A DNA stretch of 64,000 bases from positions 2,297,001 through 2,361,000 of the forward strand of contig NZ_CP005083.1 of NCBI RefSeq assembly GCF_001563265.1, read 5' to 3'. Below the pieces are notes generated by a model. That model was not told where the DNA came from and made no database searches. It saw nothing but the letters and a program-made list of their open reading frames with translations. Source of the stretch: Sphingobium sp. TKS. GTDB lineage: Bacteria; Pseudomonadota; Alphaproteobacteria; Sphingomonadales; Sphingomonadaceae. Made by a program: the position numbers and the translations under genes. Below, one piece after another: positions 22,623 through 32,424 of the stretch (position 1 is the first letter of the stretch; each line of letters opens with the position of its first letter).

Positions 22623-24688
22623 GCATCTTCCGCAACGACACGCTCGGCTCCTGGACACGGGGTGGTCAGGCTATCGTCCACAACGTCCGGATGACCACCC
22701 AGGTCTTCTTCCAGACCATGGTTGCTGGGCTGGTGATCTGGGTCATGGGGATCATCTGGTACGCGCTTGAGAAATCCAGCGACTACGAGCGCTTCGTGCT
22801 GATGAAGCTCGTCGAGGCAAGCTTCAAGGTCGACGCGGCCGCCGGCACCAACGACCCCGTGCTCTTCAAGACGCCGGCCGGAAAACAATATTGGACGTCT
22901 TCCGATTGGCTGATGGCATCGAGCCTCGCCAAGAAGACGCTTCACAGCTTCGAACTCTACCTTATCCATGGTGCCCTAGTCTCCGGGATATTCGCGCTCG
23001 GCGCGCTCGCCTGGGCCTGGTTCTACTTCACGCGAACAGGAAAGGGACTTGGCTCCAATCAGTATCTGCGCGGGGCGCGGTTCGGCACCCTCCGGCAGGT
23101 GAAGCGGGCGCTGCTCTGGCAGAAGAAGGGGGGGCTCACGATCGGGGGCGTCACCGTTCCGGAAGCCTTCGAGCCCGAGCATATTCTCCTGTGCGGGGCT
23201 CCCGGGACGGGCAAGACCAACCTCATCATCAAGATGCTCGACGGGATCCGCAAGGCGGGAAAGCGCGCCATCGTCTACGACACCGCGGGCACATTCGTGG
23301 AAAAATTCTATCGGCCCGAAGTCGACTCGCTCCTCAATCCGCTCGACCAGCGGACGGCGCGCTGGTCGCCGTGGGTCGACGTGCCACGGGACTATCATTA
23401 CGACCAGATCGCGGAGTCGACGATCCCCGATAAAACCGGCGATCCCTTCTGGGCGAAGGCAGCACGCGGGACCCTTGTCGCGGTCATGCGCAAGCTCGCC
23501 AAGCAGAAGCATACATTCGTTTCCGTCCTGCTTGACCGGCTGCTGCGCTCCAAGCTGAGGGATCTCGCAGCCTTCGCGGCGGGTACGGATGCCGCCGCCT
23601 TCATCTCCACCGAGGGGGAGCGCACGTCCGCCGGCATCCAGGCTGAACTCGCGTCGGTGATGCGCAGCTTCGCCTATCTCGATGACACCGAAGATGGCTT
23701 CTCCATCCGCGACTGGGTGGAGACGGGGGCGGCCGGCAGCTGGCTGTTCATCACCGTCAAAGCGGACCAGCTTCCTTCTCTCAGACCCCTGATCACGGTT
23801 TGGCTCGACATCGCGATCTCGGCGATCATGAGCCTCGTTCCTGATCGCGACCGGCGGCTCTATTGCGTGATCGACGAGCTGCCGACACTCCAGAAGCTGC
23901 CGTCCCTGTCCGACTTCCTCGCCCGCGCCCGCAAATATGGCGGGTGCGGCATTTTGGGCTTCCAGTCCTATCCCCAGCTGGAGGCCACATACGGCATCCA
24001 GGATGCCGCAGCGATCACCGGCTATTGCTCGACCTGGGTCGCGCTGCGCGCCAACGACTCCCCCACCGCCAAGCATGTCTCCGAGAATCTCGGCCAGGTC
24101 GAGCAGGTCGAGGCGAACGAAGGCATGTCCTATGGCGTCAACGATATGCGGGACGGTGTGAACCTCTCGCGCATGCAGGTGACCCGGCCGCTGGTGATGC
24201 ACACCGAGGTCACCAATCTCCCCAACCTGTCCGGTTTTCTCCGCTTCGGGCGCAATCTCCCGGTGGTTCGGTTTGCCGACCAATATAACGAGGTCGCCTC
24301 TTTGGCCGAGCCATTCGTCGAGCGCACGACGCCGCCGGTCCGTCTCTCGCAGGCCAGCAAGCTCATAAGGCTGGCCCATGCGGAGGCGCGGATCCGTGAA
24401 CAGATGGAGCGGGAACAAAAACAGGGGAATCCGCCGCCGCAGGACAAGCCAAGGCCGGACCGGAAAGCCGCGCCGCCGTCCGACAAACAGCCGGACCTCT
24501 TCGCGCCGGGCATACCTGTCGATCAGGAAGATCAGGTCGATGCCATCCTCTCCGCTGGCGAGGGTGAGATGCCCGTCCCTGTCAGCGTCGCCTGGGATAT
24601 TCTCGCGGCCCGACAAGGCGATATCAAATCGGATCTGGTTCAGCACGGTCAGGCGAACGGCCCGCGTGAACCGGCGAGGCCGGCATGA
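22619..24688 (+). CDS. traD: Type IV coupling protein, TraD/TrwB family
   Basis: The 689-residue inner-membrane ATPase links the relaxosome to the transfer channel. Two N-terminal membrane segments lie at about 26-49 and 113-137, with a periplasmic loop between. Walker A GAPGTGKT is at 193-200 and Walker B LYCVIDEL at about 414-421, followed by the motif GCGILGFQSYPQLEATYG of VirD4/TrwB proteins. The C-terminal 120 residues are charged and proline-rich, the usual substrate-interaction tail. Length is normal. It overlaps both neighbours by four bases, so RHH protein, coupling protein and relaxase are translated as one unit. It starts with GTG. Confidence 0.9.
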   Translation: MSIFRNDTLGSWTRGGQAIVHNVRMTTQVFFQTMVAGLVIWVMGIIWYALEKSSDYERFVLMKLVEASFKVDAAAGTNDPVLFKTPAGKQYWTSSDWLMASSLAKKTLHSFELYLIHGALVSGIFALGALAWAWFYFTRTGKGLGSNQYLRGARFGTLRQVKRALLWQKKGGLTIGGVTVPEAFEPEHILLCGAPGTGKTNLIIKMLDGIRKAGKRAIVYDTAGTFVEKFYRPEVDSLLNPLDQRTARWSPWVDVPRDYHYDQIAESTIPDKTGDPFWAKAARGTLVAVMRKLAKQKHTFVSVLLDRLLRSKLRDLAAFAAGTDAAAFISTEGERTSAGIQAELASVMRSFAYLDDTEDGFSIRDWVETGAAGSWLFITVKADQLPSLRPLITVWLDIAISAIMSLVPDRDRRLYCVIDELPTLQKLPSLSDFLARARKYGGCGILGFQSYPQLEATYGIQDAAAITGYCSTWVALRANDSPTAKHVSENLGQVEQVEANEGMSYGVNDMRDGVNLSRMQVTRPLVMHTEVTNLPNLSGFLRFGRNLPVVRFADQYNEVASLAEPFVERTTPPVRLSQASKLIRLAHAEARIREQMEREQKQGNPPPQDKPRPDRKAAPPSDKQPDLFAPGIPVDQEDQVDAILSAGEGEMPVPVSVAWDILAARQGDIKSDLVQHGQANGPREPARPA

Positions 24689-27645
24689 TCAATCCCGTCC
24701 GCCTCAAGGGCACGCCCGCCAACATCGCCCGCTATTATACGGTCGGCGACTACTACACCAAGGGAGCCGAAGAGCATTCCGAATGGGACGGCAAAGTTGC
24801 CGCCGAGCTTGGCCTCGAAGGCAAGGTTGATCACAAAATTTTCAAGGAGCTGCTCGCCGGCAAGGTCGGCGATCAGCAGCTAGGGCGGCATCGTCAGAAC
24901 GGTGAGATCGAGCATCACCCGGGATGGGACTTTTCGGTCAACGCTCCCAAGTCGATCTCGATCATGGCGCTGGTGATGGGCGACGAGCGCATCCTCGCCG
25001 CTCATGAGCGCGCCGTCACCGCCGCCCTCGACTATCTGGAAGAACACGCCACGCTCCGCCGGCGCGATGAAGGGGAGATACTGCACGAAACAACCGGCCG
25101 CCTGATCATCGCCCGTTTCACTGAGCACGCATCGCGGGAGCGTGATCCCCATCTCCATACCCACGCCGTGGTCATGAACATGACCAATCGCGAGGATGGA
25201 GCACCGATGGCCAGCCTCGAAACCCGGGCCATGTTCGCCGAGCAGATGGTCGCCGGACAGGTTTACCGCAATGAGCTGGCCCGCGATCTTCTCGAGCAGG
25301 GTCATGAAATAGAATTCGACGCCCGCACGGGACTCTTCGAACTGGCCAACTTCCCGAAGGAGCTCCTTCAGGAATTCTCCCAGCGCGGCGAACAGATCAA
25401 CGATCACGCAAAGGAGCATGGCTTCTCGGGCCAGGCCGAAAGGCAACGGTCCTTCTATGCCACGCGACCCCCCAAGGTGAAAATCGGCCTCGACGATCTG
25501 CATCGGCAATGGACGGATCGATCGCAGCCGCACCGCCCATTTCTGGAATCGGTCGCCACTAAGGCCGAGCAGAAGGAGGAGCGCCCCTCCGAGGCCGATC
25601 CGGTCATGGTCGGAAGAGCCGCCCTATTCGGCATTCGTCAGGCGGAAACCCGGGAAGCCGTCAACAACCGCGGCCGTATCTTGAGGCTCGGCCTTGCCAG
25701 CCATGTCGGCGATGTGCGCCTTTCGGATCTGCTGCCACAGGTCGAGATGCATGAAGAGCGCCGCAAGCTGCTCGCCACGCGCGCGCCTACGGGGGATCAG
25801 ACCCTCACCCGTGGGCGGACGACACGGCGAACCGCCCGCCTCGAACTCGCGCTCACCCAGCACCTGGCTTTGTCATTGAATGATGCCCGGCCGATTGCCT
25901 CATCGGATCGTCTCCTCCTGGCTCTCGAAAGTGCAGGGCTCAAGCCGGCACAGGAACAGGCCCTGGTCGATGTCGCGACATCGCGTGACCGCGTGTCTGG
26001 CATTCACGGCGTCGCCGGTTCAGGCAAATCGACGCTGGTGAGGACGCTCAAAGACGCTGCCGAACCGGGCACGACGCTGTTGGCGCTCGCACCGACATCG
26101 TCGGCAGCAGCCGACCTGGGTCGGAAAGCGAATATCGAGTCGCGGACCGTCGCCAGCCTGCTCGCCGGAGGCGGCCACGGCCTCACGGACCGGCACGTCC
26201 TTGTCGTCGATGAGGCAGGCCAGCTCGGCAACCGGCAGGCTCTTCGCGTTCTCGAGATCAGTCGCGCGACCGGCGCCCGGGTGCTCCTGCTGGGGGACAA
26301 CAAGCAGACGGGCGCCATCGAGCAGGGGAAGGCCTTCTGGCTACTTCAGAAGCTGGGAATGCCTACCGCACAGCTCACCGAAGCAATCCGTCAGGAAACG
26401 AAGGTGATGAAGGCTGCGGTCGCGCAGGCGCGTGCCGGAGACTATGCGGCATCTATCACCAGCCTCGACAAGGTCATGAGCGGCGAGACCGCCGACAAGC
26501 TCGCTAAGGGGCTCGTCGAAGAATGGACGCGGCTCAAGCCGGAGAACCGGGCCAATACCAACATCCTCGTCCTCGACAATGCCACTCGGCTCATCGTCAA
26601 CACCCAGATCCGGGAGACCCTGAAGAGGGAAGGGGTCGTCGCCGCCGAAGACACCCGACTCTCCGTCCTGACCGCGTCCGGCATGACCGACGAGGAAAAG
26701 CGCAATGCCCGCTTCTATTCCGGCGGGCAGGTCGTGACCTTCGGCCGTGATATCGCCGGCGCGGGGATCGCACGCGATACGGAATATCGCGTCATCGGGC
26801 TTGGACGCGATGCCAACGGCCGCCAGATGGTCCGGCTCGTTGACGAAAATGGGCGCACCATCCGCTGGGATCCTCGGCTCGGTTCAGCGCGCCGGGTCAA
26901 TGTGTTCAATCGGGAGGAGCGCGACCTGGGCGAGGGAGATCGCATCCAGTGGCGGCTGGCGAACAAGGACCTGCATCTCAAGAACGCTGAGCGGGGTACC
27001 GTCGAGAAGCTGGATGGAACGATCGCCACAATCCGCTGGGATCGTGACGAGCGCGTACAGAAGGTCGATCTCTCGGTCCATAAGACCTGGGATCATGGCT
27101 ACTCCGAAACGGTCTACTCCGCCCAGTCGAAGACATACGATCGCGTCTACGTGCTGGCGCCCGTCAACTCAGGCCTCGTCAACGGCCAGAATTATTACAC
27201 GGCGATCACGCGGGCTCAGTATGGCGTGAAGCTCTGGACCGAGGACGTGAAGCGGCTCGCGCAGCGGCTGGCCCAGCGTTCCGGAGAAAAGACATCGTCC
27301 CTCGAAGGCCTTGGCCGCCTCGATCGCGACAAGCACAGCCAGTTTTCGGAACGTCATCCGGATCATTTGCGTGAGACGCGCGAGGAGCAGGAGAAGGCCA
27401 GGCAGGAGCGTCGCGACGCCATGCTCGAGCGGCAGCTCGCTCGCCGCGGCCCATCGCACAGCAGCTTGGCCGACCGCCTTGCGGGCGGAGCGAGAAGCAT
27501 CGCCGAGGTGCTGGATCGCTTCCTGCAGTCCGTCCTCGATCGGGGCGGTGCGGCCGATCCGCACGACGCGCGAGAGGCGCATGACGATCGCGCGTCCCCG
27601 GCGCCCAGCCAACAACCTGAACCCTCCCATGGCCCAGAGCGATGA
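24685..27645 (+). CDS. mobF: MOBF-family conjugative relaxase-helicase (TrwC-like)
   Basis: The 986-residue bifunctional protein nicks oriT and unwinds the transferred strand. The relaxase domain (1-300) has the catalytic tyrosines in ARYYTVGDYY (Tyr 17/18 and 23/24) and the metal-binding histidines in HLHTHAVV (from 156). The helicase has Walker A GVAGSGKST (442-450) and VLVVDEAGQLGN, with a late UvrD/RecD-like segment (TVYSAQSKTYDRVYVL, NYYTAITRAQ). The C-terminus is Arg/Glu-rich. Length matches TrwC/TraI-type relaxases of about 970 residues. No frameshift or missing motif, so it should be active. Overlaps the coupling-protein stop by four bases. Confidence 0.92.
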   Translation: MINPVRLKGTPANIARYYTVGDYYTKGAEEHSEWDGKVAAELGLEGKVDHKIFKELLAGKVGDQQLGRHRQNGEIEHHPGWDFSVNAPKSISIMALVMGDERILAAHERAVTAALDYLEEHATLRRRDEGEILHETTGRLIIARFTEHASRERDPHLHTHAVVMNMTNREDGAPMASLETRAMFAEQMVAGQVYRNELARDLLEQGHEIEFDARTGLFELANFPKELLQEFSQRGEQINDHAKEHGFSGQAERQRSFYATRPPKVKIGLDDLHRQWTDRSQPHRPFLESVATKAEQKEERPSEADPVMVGRAALFGIRQAETREAVNNRGRILRLGLASHVGDVRLSDLLPQVEMHEERRKLLATRAPTGDQTLTRGRTTRRTARLELALTQHLALSLNDARPIASSDRLLLALESAGLKPAQEQALVDVATSRDRVSGIHGVAGSGKSTLVRTLKDAAEPGTTLLALAPTSSAAADLGRKANIESRTVASLLAGGGHGLTDRHVLVVDEAGQLGNRQALRVLEISRATGARVLLLGDNKQTGAIEQGKAFWLLQKLGMPTAQLTEAIRQETKVMKAAVAQARAGDYAASITSLDKVMSGETADKLAKGLVEEWTRLKPENRANTNILVLDNATRLIVNTQIRETLKREGVVAAEDTRLSVLTASGMTDEEKRNARFYSGGQVVTFGRDIAGAGIARDTEYRVIGLGRDANGRQMVRLVDENGRTIRWDPRLGSARRVNVFNREERDLGEGDRIQWRLANKDLHLKNAERGTVEKLDGTIATIRWDRDERVQKVDLSVHKTWDHGYSETVYSAQSKTYDRVYVLAPVNSGLVNGQNYYTAITRAQYGVKLWTEDVKRLAQRLAQRSGEKTSSLEGLGRLDRDKHSQFSERHPDHLRETREEQEKARQERRDAMLERQLARRGPSHSSLADRLAGGARSIAEVLDRFLQSVLDRGGAADPHDAREAHDDRASPAPSQQPEPSHGPER

Positions 27646-27658
27646 CAGGACATCGACC

Positions 27659-28195
27659 ATGTTGCTTGCCATACTGACCGTGCTGCTGATCGTCGCTGCG
27701 CTGATCGCGCGTGCGGCACATATTCCGCTTCGCCATCGGTGGAGACGCCGACAGGCGAGGACCATGTGCATCGCACTTCACGGTCCCGACCGCTCCCAGC
27801 CGCCGGGGCGCATCTATGCGCGATTGCGGGCTATGGATGCGCTCGCATTCGAGGAGCTGCTTCTCGAGAGTTTCGCGATGCGAGGCCACAAGGTGGTGCG
27901 CAATCATCGTTATACGGGCGACGGCGGCGTTGATGGACAGGTGACGATTGGCGGCGAGACCTGGCTCATCCAGGCCAAGCGCTATGCCAGTGCGATCCGG
28001 CCTGAGCATGTGGAAGCGTTTGCGTTGCTCTGCAGACGCCGCGGGATGCCTGGAGTTTTCATCCACACGGGGCGGACAGGTGGACTGAGCCGCAGCCTCA
28101 TCGATCGTCATCAGCATGTCGAACTGATCTCGGGTGAGCGGCTGATTGCTCTCCTCACCGGCGGACAACTCGCGCTCAAGGGAGTTGGCATATGA
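27659..28195 (+). CDS. Membrane-anchored Mrr-like restriction endonuclease domain protein
   Basis: ATG 27659 follows a GACAGGA site. The 178-residue product begins with one membrane segment (residues 1-20, MLLAILTVLLIVAALIARAA) and a basic stop-transfer stretch, then a Mrr-type nuclease fold: HKVVRNHRYTGDGGVDG (D92 of the active site) and TWLIQAKRYA (Q105-x-K107), the D...QxK signature. Members with an N-terminal membrane helix are seen in transfer operons; whether it cuts DNA at the membrane during conjugation is unknown. Its end overlaps the next start by four bases. Confidence 0.75.
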   Translation: MLLAILTVLLIVAALIARAAHIPLRHRWRRRQARTMCIALHGPDRSQPPGRIYARLRAMDALAFEELLLESFAMRGHKVVRNHRYTGDGGVDGQVTIGGETWLIQAKRYASAIRPEHVEAFALLCRRRGMPGVFIHTGRTGGLSRSLIDRHQHVELISGERLIALLTGGQLALKGVGI

Positions 28196-28755
28196 GCGGC
28201 TGGCAACAGGCTTCCCGCAGATTGCTGCCGCTGTGTCGCCATGCGGCGATCCTGCTTCCCGCGATCATGTTGTGCGATCTCTCTGCGGCTGTCGCTAGCC
28301 CGAGCACGCGTTCGATGAATGAGCGTGAAGTGGCGCGCTGCATCCAGAAGGCAGCCGAAGGTAGACTGTGGCTGGAGAGGACGCTCTGGGGCCTTCGGGA
28401 CCAGGAGGGGGGCTGGGTCGGCGCCGAGGTACGAAACACCAACGGCTCGCACGATCTTGGTCCTCTTCAAGTCAATAGTTGGTGGGTCTCGAAGATCGCC
28501 GCCACTACGGGCCGGCCGGCCGCGCACGTACGATGGTGGCTCACCCACGACGCCTGCTTCAATGTCAGCGCCGCCCGTTGGATATTTCTGTCCGGCTTGG
28601 CTGCCACCCGGGACTACTGGAGCGCGGTCGGCGTCTATCACAGCCCAACGGAATGGCGCCAGCGTCGCTACGCAGCCAGCGTCTCGCAACATCTCAAACA
28701 GCGATTTGGCGAGCATGTCTTCGCTGTCGCCAGCGTTAGTCCGGTGCCGCGATGA
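28192..28755 (+). CDS. Lytic transglycosylase-like protein of the transfer system
   Basis: The 187-residue product has a signal-like hydrophobic segment (AAILLPAIMLCDLSAAVA, about 18-36) and an SLT/lysozyme-like core: catalytic Glu72 in RDQEGGWVGAEV and SHDLGPLQVNSWWV. Proteins like VirB1/TrbN cut peptidoglycan so the transfer channel can be built. Its operon position, next to coupling protein and relaxase, supports that. The four-base overlaps on both sides indicate coupling. It is the only piece of channel-building machinery seen here. Confidence 0.8.
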   Translation: MSGWQQASRRLLPLCRHAAILLPAIMLCDLSAAVASPSTRSMNEREVARCIQKAAEGRLWLERTLWGLRDQEGGWVGAEVRNTNGSHDLGPLQVNSWWVSKIAATTGRPAAHVRWWLTHDACFNVSAARWIFLSGLAATRDYWSAVGVYHSPTEWRQRRYAASVSQHLKQRFGEHVFAVASVSPVPR

Positions 28756-29156
28756 GACGCGCCCGCCTCGAGACTACCGCCTATGGTGATTTGCAGCCAC
28801 CGGCGCACGGCGAAATCGCACCTCCGGAAAAGCCGTCGCCTGCTCGCGAAGCAGGTCGCGACGATCGTTGGGTCATACGGCGGAGCGCCCTTTCGCGCCA
28901 ACTGGTCCTTGAGGCGCAATCCTTCTTCGAAAACGGGCTGCAGCGATCGGTCTCCGAAAGCGAAGCGCGCAACCTGCTGGGCAACCTCGGCGATTATATG
29001 TGGATCCTGGTCAAATGGGAGGTCGGCCCATTCGAGCCGGGTCCTGAGAAAACTTTAGGCAGGCAGCGTGGCCCCTCCCGCAAGGTCCGAAGACCAGAGA
29101 TCGCGTCTCGGCCGCGCGGACGGCCTCGAAAAACTCCGAAGCCGGATTCTGATTAG
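28752..29156 (+). CDS. Hypothetical protein, 134 aa, end of the transfer operon
   Basis: Overlaps the transglycosylase gene by ATGA. The ends are Pro/Arg-rich and probably disordered (SRPRGRPRKTPKPDSD, an AT-hook-like GRPRK); the middle is a short ordered helical part (VLEAQSFFENGLQRSVSESE, LLGNLGDYMWILVKWEVGPF). It could bind DNA through the basic tail, but that is inference. No family is recognised. Confidence 0.55.
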   Translation: MRRARLETTAYGDLQPPAHGEIAPPEKPSPAREAGRDDRWVIRRSALSRQLVLEAQSFFENGLQRSVSESEARNLLGNLGDYMWILVKWEVGPFEPGPEKTLGRQRGPSRKVRRPEIASRPRGRPRKTPKPDSD

Positions 29157-29214
29157 TCGTTGCTGATCCAATTGGCCCCCGGGGAAGGAGCCGCGAGGCG
29201 GCCCGGGAAGGGAA

Positions 29215-29232
29215 ATATCTCGTTCGCGATAT
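29215..29232 (+). promoter_or_regulatory. Imperfect palindrome before the first recombinase
   Basis: ATATCTCGTTCGCGATAT reads nearly the same on both strands (ATATC.CG..CG.GATAT) and ends ten bases before the recombinase ATG. It is a candidate operator, or part of the leader; no similar site precedes the second recombinase. Confidence 0.4.
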
Positions 29233-29241
29233 GGGAAATTA

Positions 29242-30744
29242 ATGGCAAGACCGCGTAAACCGAAACCTAAAGCACCTCGTCGCGACCGGTCGACGACGGG
29301 GCACAAAGCCGTTCTCTACGCCCGTGTTTCCACACCGGAACAGGAGAAGGAGGGGTTCTCCATCGACGCCCAGGTGAAGCTCATTCGCGAATATGCGGCA
29401 CAGCAGGGACTTACCGTCGCCGAGGAATATGTGGACGTCGAAACGGCGAAGAAAACGGGCCGGACGCAGTTCGAGGCGATGCTCAAATATCTCAGAGCGC
29501 ACGCCGCGGTCCGTCACTTGCTCGTCGAGAAAACGGATCGGCTCTACCGGAACCTGAAGGATTGGGTGACGCTAGATGACTTCGATATCGAGATTCACTT
29601 AGTCAAGGAAGGGACTGTCCTCTCGCGCGATTCCCGATCGTCGGAAAAATTCATGCATGGGATCAAGGTCCTCATGGCCAAGAATTACGTCGACAATCTC
29701 TCGGAGGAGGCCCGCAAGGGAATGTTGGAAAAGGCGAAACAGGGTATTTGGCCGTCGGTCGCCCCGATCGGCTATGCGAATGTTGTCGGCCCTGTTGGTA
29801 AGAAGATCATCGTGCCAGACTCGGATGCGGCGCCGCTTGTGACGCGCGTCTTCGAATGGTTCGAGACGGGAAACTATTCTCTCAAGGAAGTGACGAAAAT
29901 GGCTCGCGCGGCGGGGCTGAGATACCGTAGGAGCCAGCTTCCCGTCGGTATCAGCACCATCCATTTCATGCTGCGCAATAGGCTCTACGCCGGCGCCTTC
30001 GAATGGGCGGGCCGGCTATATCAAGGTAATCACGAACCGCTAGTCACGACCGAGACTTGGGAAAACGTCCAAGAGGTTCTGGATGGTCGCAGCATCAGTA
30101 ACGTCCGGGCGGCGCCAATGCGCTTCGCCTTCACCGGGCTCATCACCTGCGGCCACTGTGGGTGCGCGGTGGTGGCCCAGATGCAGCGCGGCCGGTACGT
30201 TTACTACCACTGCTCAGGATTCAAGCAGAAGTGCCCGGAGCGATATGTTCGCGAGGAAACGCTCACCCACGCGTTCGCTCAACATCTCGCCCGCCTTCGA
30301 ATGGATGACAGTGTGTTCGCCCTCATCGAACGAGTGGTTCGCGAATCGCATGTCGATAGAAGCAGGGAGCGGCTCGAGACAATATCCCGTCTACGCGCTG
30401 ATTTGGACCGGCTGCAGCAGCGATTGGACGCGCTCTACATCGATCGCCTCGATGGGCGAATAACGACGGACACGCACGACCGTATGGCAACAACCTGGCG
30501 TGAGGAGCGGGAGCGGTGCCAGCATGAACTGGAGATACTCTACAAGGCGGAGGATGGGTATGTCCAAGACGCAGTTGCTCTGTTCGATCTCGCCCGCAAA
30601 GCTCACCAAACCTTCGGTACCCAAACGCCCGATGCCAAGAACAGCGCTTTGAACTTGTTGGTTTTAAGTAGCACATGGGCAAACGGCATCCTCACAGTGA
30701 CGTTCCGCGAACCCTTCGGAATGCTTGAGCAGATTTCCATCTGA
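29242..30744 (+). CDS. Large serine recombinase, copy 1
   Basis: The 500-residue product has a resolvase-type catalytic domain with the serine in AVLYARVSTPEQEKEGFSID, a recombinase domain (AGLRYRRSQLPVGISTIHFM), a zinc ribbon (CGHCGCAVV and CSGFKQKCPERYV) and a C-terminal coiled coil (RADLDRLQQRLDALY). This is the full layout of phage- and ICE-type serine integrases, which cut and exchange att sites. A basic N-terminus (MARPRKPKPKAPRRD) is shared with copy 2. The gene is preceded by an A/T-richer leader and is likely transcribed apart from the transfer operon. Confidence 0.9.
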   Translation: MARPRKPKPKAPRRDRSTTGHKAVLYARVSTPEQEKEGFSIDAQVKLIREYAAQQGLTVAEEYVDVETAKKTGRTQFEAMLKYLRAHAAVRHLLVEKTDRLYRNLKDWVTLDDFDIEIHLVKEGTVLSRDSRSSEKFMHGIKVLMAKNYVDNLSEEARKGMLEKAKQGIWPSVAPIGYANVVGPVGKKIIVPDSDAAPLVTRVFEWFETGNYSLKEVTKMARAAGLRYRRSQLPVGISTIHFMLRNRLYAGAFEWAGRLYQGNHEPLVTTETWENVQEVLDGRSISNVRAAPMRFAFTGLITCGHCGCAVVAQMQRGRYVYYHCSGFKQKCPERYVREETLTHAFAQHLARLRMDDSVFALIERVVRESHVDRSRERLETISRLRADLDRLQQRLDALYIDRLDGRITTDTHDRMATTWREERERCQHELEILYKAEDGYVQDAVALFDLARKAHQTFGTQTPDAKNSALNLLVLSSTWANGILTVTFREPFGMLEQISI

Positions 30745-30855
30745 CCGCCGTCTCCCGCGCCACAGATGAATTCGGAATGGTCTCGCACCGTCGTGCCTCC
30801 CGCTGTAGGAGGAACGGAGGAGAAAGCATTCGGCATCAGGTAGGCAGGAAATTCA

Positions 30856-32424
30856 ATGGCGAGACCACGCAAACCCAAGCCCGCGCCCGTACGCCGTGGC
30901 CGGCCAGCTGCGGAACAGAAGGCTGTTCTCTATGCCCGTGTCTCAACGGCTGAGCAGGAGAAGGAGGGCTTCTCGATCGACGCGCAGGTCAAGCTCATAC
31001 GGGAATATGCCGAGAAGCAGGGCCTGGCGATCACTGAAGAATATGTCGATATCGAATCCGCCAAGAAGACCGGCCGCACTCAGTTCGAGGCAATGCTCAA
31101 ATTTCTAAGAGCGCGTGCTGGCGTCCGTCATGTCCTCGTCGAGAAGACGGACCGGCTCTATCGGAACCTGAAGGATTGGGTGACGCTCGATGATTTCGAC
31201 ATCGAGATTCATCTGGTGAAGGAAGGAACCGTCCTCTCGCGGGATTCCCGATCATCTGAGAAGTTCATGCACGGGATCAAGGTCCTGATGGCAAAGAACT
31301 ACGTAGACAACCTTTCCGAGGAAGCTCGCAAAGGAATGCTGGAGAAGGCAAAGCAGGGCATGTGGCCCTCGGTCGCTCCTATCGGCTATGTCAATGTTGT
31401 CGGTCCGCTCGGAAAGAAGATTATCGTCCCGGATACCAACGCTGGCTCAATCGTGGCACGCGTCTTCGAGTGGTTCGAAACGGGAGCATATTCGCTCAAG
31501 GAAGTGACCAAGATGGCTCGCGATGAGGGCCTGAGATATCGGCGAAGCCAGCTTCCCATCGGAGTCAGCACGATTCATTTTATGCTCCGCAATCGGCTCT
31601 ATGCTGGAGCCTTTGAATGGGCGGGGCGCCTTTATCAGGGCACACACGAGCCCTTAGTCACCACCGAGACCTGGCAAAACGTCCAGGATGTGCTGGATGG
31701 CCGGAGTGGTGGCAATCTCAGGGCGGAGCCGAGGCGCTTTGCCTTCACAGGTCTCATCAGCTGCGGCCATTGCGGGTGCGCGGTGGTGGCGCAAATGCAG
31801 AGGGGTAGGTACATTTACTACCACTGCTCAGGCTTCAAGCAGAAGTGCCCGGAGCGATATGTTCGGGAGGAAACGCTCGCCGCGGCGTTTGCCCAGCAGC
31901 TCGCCCGCCTTGAAATGAATGACACCGTATTTGCCCTAATCGAGCGTGCGCTGCGTGATGTCCATTCAGAGAGCAGTCGGGAGCGGACTGACACCATCGC
32001 ACGCCTGCGAACCGAATCGGATCGGCTGCAGCTGCGACTGGACAAACTCTATGTGGACCACGTCGACGGGCGGATCACGGCCGACATGCACGATCGAATG
32101 GCAGCCACCTGGCGAGAGGAGCGAGAGCGGTGCCAACGCCAAATGGACGCCCTCTACAGCGCCGAGGACGCACTCGTCGATGATGGAATCGCCCTACTCG
32201 ATCTCGCTAGAAAGGCACACAAGACATTCAGCATACAGTCGCAAAGCGCCAAAAACACCGCTTTGAATCTGTTGGTTTTGAACAGCACCTGGGCCAACGA
32301 CACCCTCACAGTCACATTCCGCGAACCTTTTGGAATGCTTGAGGAAATGTCATTCCTGGTGCCGGCTTCCGAGCCCGCCAAGGGCTCGGAAAATCCGCCG
32401 CGTACGGAATGGCTCCCCGAGTAG
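30856..32424 (+). CDS. Large serine recombinase, copy 2, ending in tRNA-Asn
   Basis: This 522-residue paralogue of the preceding gene has the same domain order: YARVSTAEQEKEGFSID, zinc ribbon CGHCGCAVV/CSGFKQKCPERYV, and coiled coil. Long stretches are identical (RNLKDWVTLDDFDIEIHLVK), so the two arose by tandem duplication. It is longer at the C-terminus by about 20 residues, and its final codons (WLPE and stop) are read from the 3' end of the tRNA-Asn gene. A recombinase directly beside a tRNA 3' end is the usual sign of an element border. It probably integrates and excises the element at tRNA-Asn. Confidence 0.9.
   Translation: MARPRKPKPAPVRRGRPAAEQKAVLYARVSTAEQEKEGFSIDAQVKLIREYAEKQGLAITEEYVDIESAKKTGRTQFEAMLKFLRARAGVRHVLVEKTDRLYRNLKDWVTLDDFDIEIHLVKEGTVLSRDSRSSEKFMHGIKVLMAKNYVDNLSEEARKGMLEKAKQGMWPSVAPIGYVNVVGPLGKKIIVPDTNAGSIVARVFEWFETGAYSLKEVTKMARDEGLRYRRSQLPIGVSTIHFMLRNRLYAGAFEWAGRLYQGTHEPLVTTETWQNVQDVLDGRSGGNLRAEPRRFAFTGLISCGHCGCAVVAQMQRGRYIYYHCSGFKQKCPERYVREETLAAAFAQQLARLEMNDTVFALIERALRDVHSESSRERTDTIARLRTESDRLQLRLDKLYVDHVDGRITADMHDRMAATWREERERCQRQMDALYSAEDALVDDGIALLDLARKAHKTFSIQSQSAKNTALNLLVLNSTWANDTLTVTFREPFGMLEEMSFLVPASEPAKGSENPPRTEWLPE

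Noticed and set aside
22976..24646. Minus-strand open frame of 556 codons under traD
   Set aside because: Antisense shadow of the clear coupling-protein gene; composition is Arg/Gly/Asp-rich without motifs.
32368..32390. Hairpin TCCGAGCCC/GGGCTCGGA as terminator of tRNA-Asn or the recombinase
   Set aside because: The stem is perfect but no T-run follows in either direction, and it lies inside the recombinase reading frame.
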